From CAMLHU01 sp031393795 (GTDB lineage Bacteria > Gemmatimonadota > Gemmatimonadetes > Gemmatimonadales > GWC2-71-9), in contig JANMWE010000060.1 of NCBI GenBank assembly GCA_031393795.1, positions 1 to 7,754 of the forward strand: a stretch of DNA of 7,754 nucleotides. Reading direction: 5' to 3'. Positions 5,876-7,754 of this stretch are shown in pieces. Numbering within the stretch: position 1 is the stretch's first letter; each line of letters starts with the position of its first letter. The translations under genes were made by a program, and so were the position numbers. The notes beneath the pieces were generated by a model. That model was not told where the DNA came from, ran no database searches, and worked only from the letters and a program-made list of their open reading frames with translations.

Positions 5876-7754
5876 GTGGATCAATTCGTCGCGCCCCTCA
5901 AGGCCCTCGCCGACGCCGGTCTCGTGATCCAGGTGACCGGCGCCACGGTGCTCTGGCTCCTCTTCCACATCGTGCGACAGCAGGGGACCGACCGGCGCTA
6001 TTTCCGGCTCTGGACGATGGCCTGGGGCTTCTTCGCGCTCGGCTTCCTCGCCCTCGCGATGCGGTACCGGCTCTTCACCGGGACGGTCTTCAATATCTAC
6101 CTGCAGCACGAACGCCAGCCGATGGTGCTGGCGCTCTACGCGCTCTACCAGATCGCCAAGATGTGGGGGGTCGGGTTCCTGATCACCGGCGCGCTCGCCT
6201 TCAATCACATCCCGCGACCGCGCTGGCTGGTCTGGCTCACGGTCACCGCCGCCTACGCCATCCTCACCGTCCTCTTCGCTCCCACGTTCGAAGGGGCGCT
6301 GGCGCTCCAGGCGCTGGTCGTGGTGCCGACGTACAGCCTCGGCGCCTGGTCATTCCTCCGTACCGTGCGCGCCGACCGCTCCCTCGGCCGGACGATGACC
6401 GGCGCCGTGCTCGGCGTGCTCGCCATCATCTGGACGTTGTACGGGATCAACTACGCCGCGTCGTACTGGACCGCAGAGGCGGGACGGATCTTCCCGACGC
6501 CGTTCGCCGGGATCATGCCGATCAGCACCCTCATCGATACGGTCGGGATGGTGCTCCTCGCCTTCGGGATGGTCCTCCTCCTGATGGAGGACCTCCAGCT
6601 CGAGACCGACGAGTTCCGCACGGTGCTCTCGGAGCGGATGGCGCAGACCCAGAAGATGGAAGCGGTGGGCCGGCTGGTCTCGGGCGTGGCGCACGAGCTC
6701 AACAATCCGCTCGCCGCGATCCTCGCCTTCAGCGACGAGCTGCTGGTGGAGCCGAGGCCGGCAGCGGAGCGGGAGGCGCTGGAGGTGATCCGCGACCAGT
6801 CACGGCGGGCGCGCACCATCGTGCGCGACCTCCTGGCCTTCGTCGGCCGGCGCGAAGAACGGCGGGAGCCGGTGGCGATCGGGCCGATGATCGAGCGGGT
6901 GGCGAAGGGGGTGGCGCCCGAGTTCGCGCGCCACGGAGCGGTGCTCGAACTGCTGGTGGCGCCCGAGCTGCCGATCATCGCGGGGGACCGGGCGGGGCTC
7001 GAGCAGGTGCTGACCAACCTCCTCAGCAATGCCGCCTACGCCGCGGGGCGCACCGGGCACGTCACGCTCCACGCGCGCCGCACCCTCACCGGCGACGTGA
7101 TGGTGAGCGTCACCGACACCGGCGCCGGCGTGCCGCCGGAGATCCGTCCCCGACTCTTCGAGCCCTTCTTCACTACCAAGCCGGCGGGATCGGGAACGGG
7201 GCTCGGGCTCTCGGTGTCGCTCGGCATCGTGGAGCAGCATCGGGGCAAGATCGAGGTCGAGAACGTGCCGGGAGGCGGGGCGCGCTTCACCGTCATCATC
7301 CCGGCCGGGAAGGCCCCGCCGGTGGCAGTGCCGGCCGTTCCATCGGCGGGCTATGGCCAGGGCGCGTCGGTGCGGCCCTCCACCGTGCTCCTCATCGACG
7401 ATGAAGCGTCGGTCCGGATGGCGCTCCGGCGCTGGTTCGAGCGGCAGGGGTGGTCGGTGGACGAGGCGGTGGACGGGGCGCAGGCGCTGGCGCTGCTCCT
7501 CTCGGCGCCGACCGAGGAGACATACGGACTGGTGCTCTGCGACCTCCGGATGCCGGGGATGTCGGGGATCGAGCTCCACGCTCGGCTCACCGACCAGCGG
7601 CCGGCGATGTTGAACCGGTTCATCTTCGCGACGGGAGACACGGCGAGCCCGGAGACCGCGGCGTTCCTGGCGCGGGTGGACCGACCGGTGCTGGAGAAGC
7701 CGTTCGAGCTGTCGCAGCTGGCGGCGATCGTCGAAGCGACTGTCGGGGTGCGGT
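5876..7754 (+). CDS. Hybrid sensor histidine kinase with seven-helix N-terminus and C-terminal receiver, 3' end open
   Basis: The frame is open from the GTG at 5876 to the window edge, 626 residues. About seven hydrophobic segments (near 13-33, 45-62, 84-108, 116-136, 140-160, 173-197, 210-237) form a sensor I do not recognise. A short linker leads to the DHp helix with SGVAHELNNPLAAI (phospho-acceptor His273). The ATPase follows: NLLSNAAYA (381-389), DTGAGV (414-419), LFEPFFTTK (427-435) and GSGTGLGLS (438-446). The receiver (about 502-624) shows DDE (508-510), phospho-acceptor Asp556 (CDLRMPG), Thr586 and Lys608 (EKPF). All catalytic residues look intact. The receiver is essentially complete, so the stop is probably near. 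No DNA-binding output is seen; phosphotransfer to another protein is likely. The GTG is 1 nt after the dioxygenase stop with no clear Shine-Dalgarno, implying coupling. A later start is possible but would remove helix one. Confidence 0.9.
   Translation, partial: MDQFVAPLKALADAGLVIQVTGATVLWLLFHIVRQQGTDRRYFRLWTMAWGFFALGFLALAMRYRLFTGTVFNIYLQHERQPMVLALYALYQIAKMWGVGFLITGALAFNHIPRPRWLVWLTVTAAYAILTVLFAPTFEGALALQALVVVPTYSLGAWSFLRTVRADRSLGRTMTGAVLGVLAIIWTLYGINYAASYWTAEAGRIFPTPFAGIMPISTLIDTVGMVLLAFGMVLLLMEDLQLETDEFRTVLSERMAQTQKMEAVGRLVSGVAHELNNPLAAILAFSDELLVEPRPAAEREALEVIRDQSRRARTIVRDLLAFVGRREERREPVAIGPMIERVAKGVAPEFARHGAVLELLVAPELPIIAGDRAGLEQVLTNLLSNAAYAAGRTGHVTLHARRTLTGDVMVSVTDTGAGVPPEIRPRLFEPFFTTKPAGSGTGLGLSVSLGIVEQHRGKIEVENVPGGGARFTVIIPAGKAPPVAVPAVPSAGYGQGASVRPSTVLLIDDEASVRMALRRWFERQGWSVDEAVDGAQALALLLSAPTEETYGLVLCDLRMPGMSGIELHARLTDQRPAMLNRFIFATGDTASPETAAFLARVDRPVLEKPFELSQLAAIVEATVGVR

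Noticed and set aside
6163..7404. Plus-strand open frame of 413 codons within the kinase region
   Set aside because: It is extremely Arg/Gly/Ala-rich and out of frame with the kinase, whose H, N, G1, F, G2 and receiver motifs all read in the frame starting at 5876.
6800..7579. Minus-strand open frame of 259 codons opposite the kinase
   Set aside because: His/Arg/Pro-rich antisense shadow of the ATPase and receiver domains.

Overview
The window is GC-rich (two thirds or more by eye), densely coded bacterial chromosome. No rRNA, tRNA, transposase, phage or CRISPR signal is visible. GC-biased third positions, short intergenic gaps and pyrimidine-rich heptamer repeats suggest an environmental bacterium, possibly Gemmatimonadota. 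That placement is a guess from style, not a database match.

Layout. (1) Positions 3-2675 hold the 3' part of an RND-superfamily efflux permease. It overlaps by 4 nt a 97-residue PII-like transporter-associated protein (2672-2965). (2) A 58-nt gap carries four tandem heptamers (2975-3002). It is followed by a small two-helix membrane protein of the DUF2892/YgaP-tail type (3024-3236). (3) Convergent with that gene, and sharing stop-codon bases with it, is an ArsR-family repressor on the minus strand (3233-3562). (4) An AT-rich divergent promoter with a palindrome lies at 3563-3637. (5) A plus-strand cluster follows: a TauE/SafE-type sulfur anion exporter (3638-4408), a CstB-like persulfide dioxygenase carrying two rhodanese domains (4405-5874), and a hybrid histidine kinase with a seven-helix N-terminus (5876 to the window edge). 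They are separated by a 4-nt overlap and a 1-nt gap.

How it fits together. ArsR regulator, DUF2892 protein, TauE and CstB-like enzyme form a recognisable sulfide/persulfide detoxification cluster. The dioxygenase oxidises low-molecular-weight persulfide to sulfite, the rhodanese part can combine sulfite with sulfane sulfur to give thiosulfate, and the exporter can expel the anion. The content resembles the Staphylococcus cst operon and the BigR operons. The regulator here, however, is an ArsR protein with two cysteines close together in its C-terminal helix, not CstR and not the BigR/SqrR cysteine arrangement. The tightly linked histidine kinase is not a usual member of such clusters and is the most unexpected partner.

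The other unusual layer is repetitive DNA. A pair of inverted heptamer arrays sits in frame inside the dioxygenase gene, exactly in the linker between the catalytic and rhodanese domains. A related array lies between genes, and a separate 9-bp repeat lies in a loop of the exporter.
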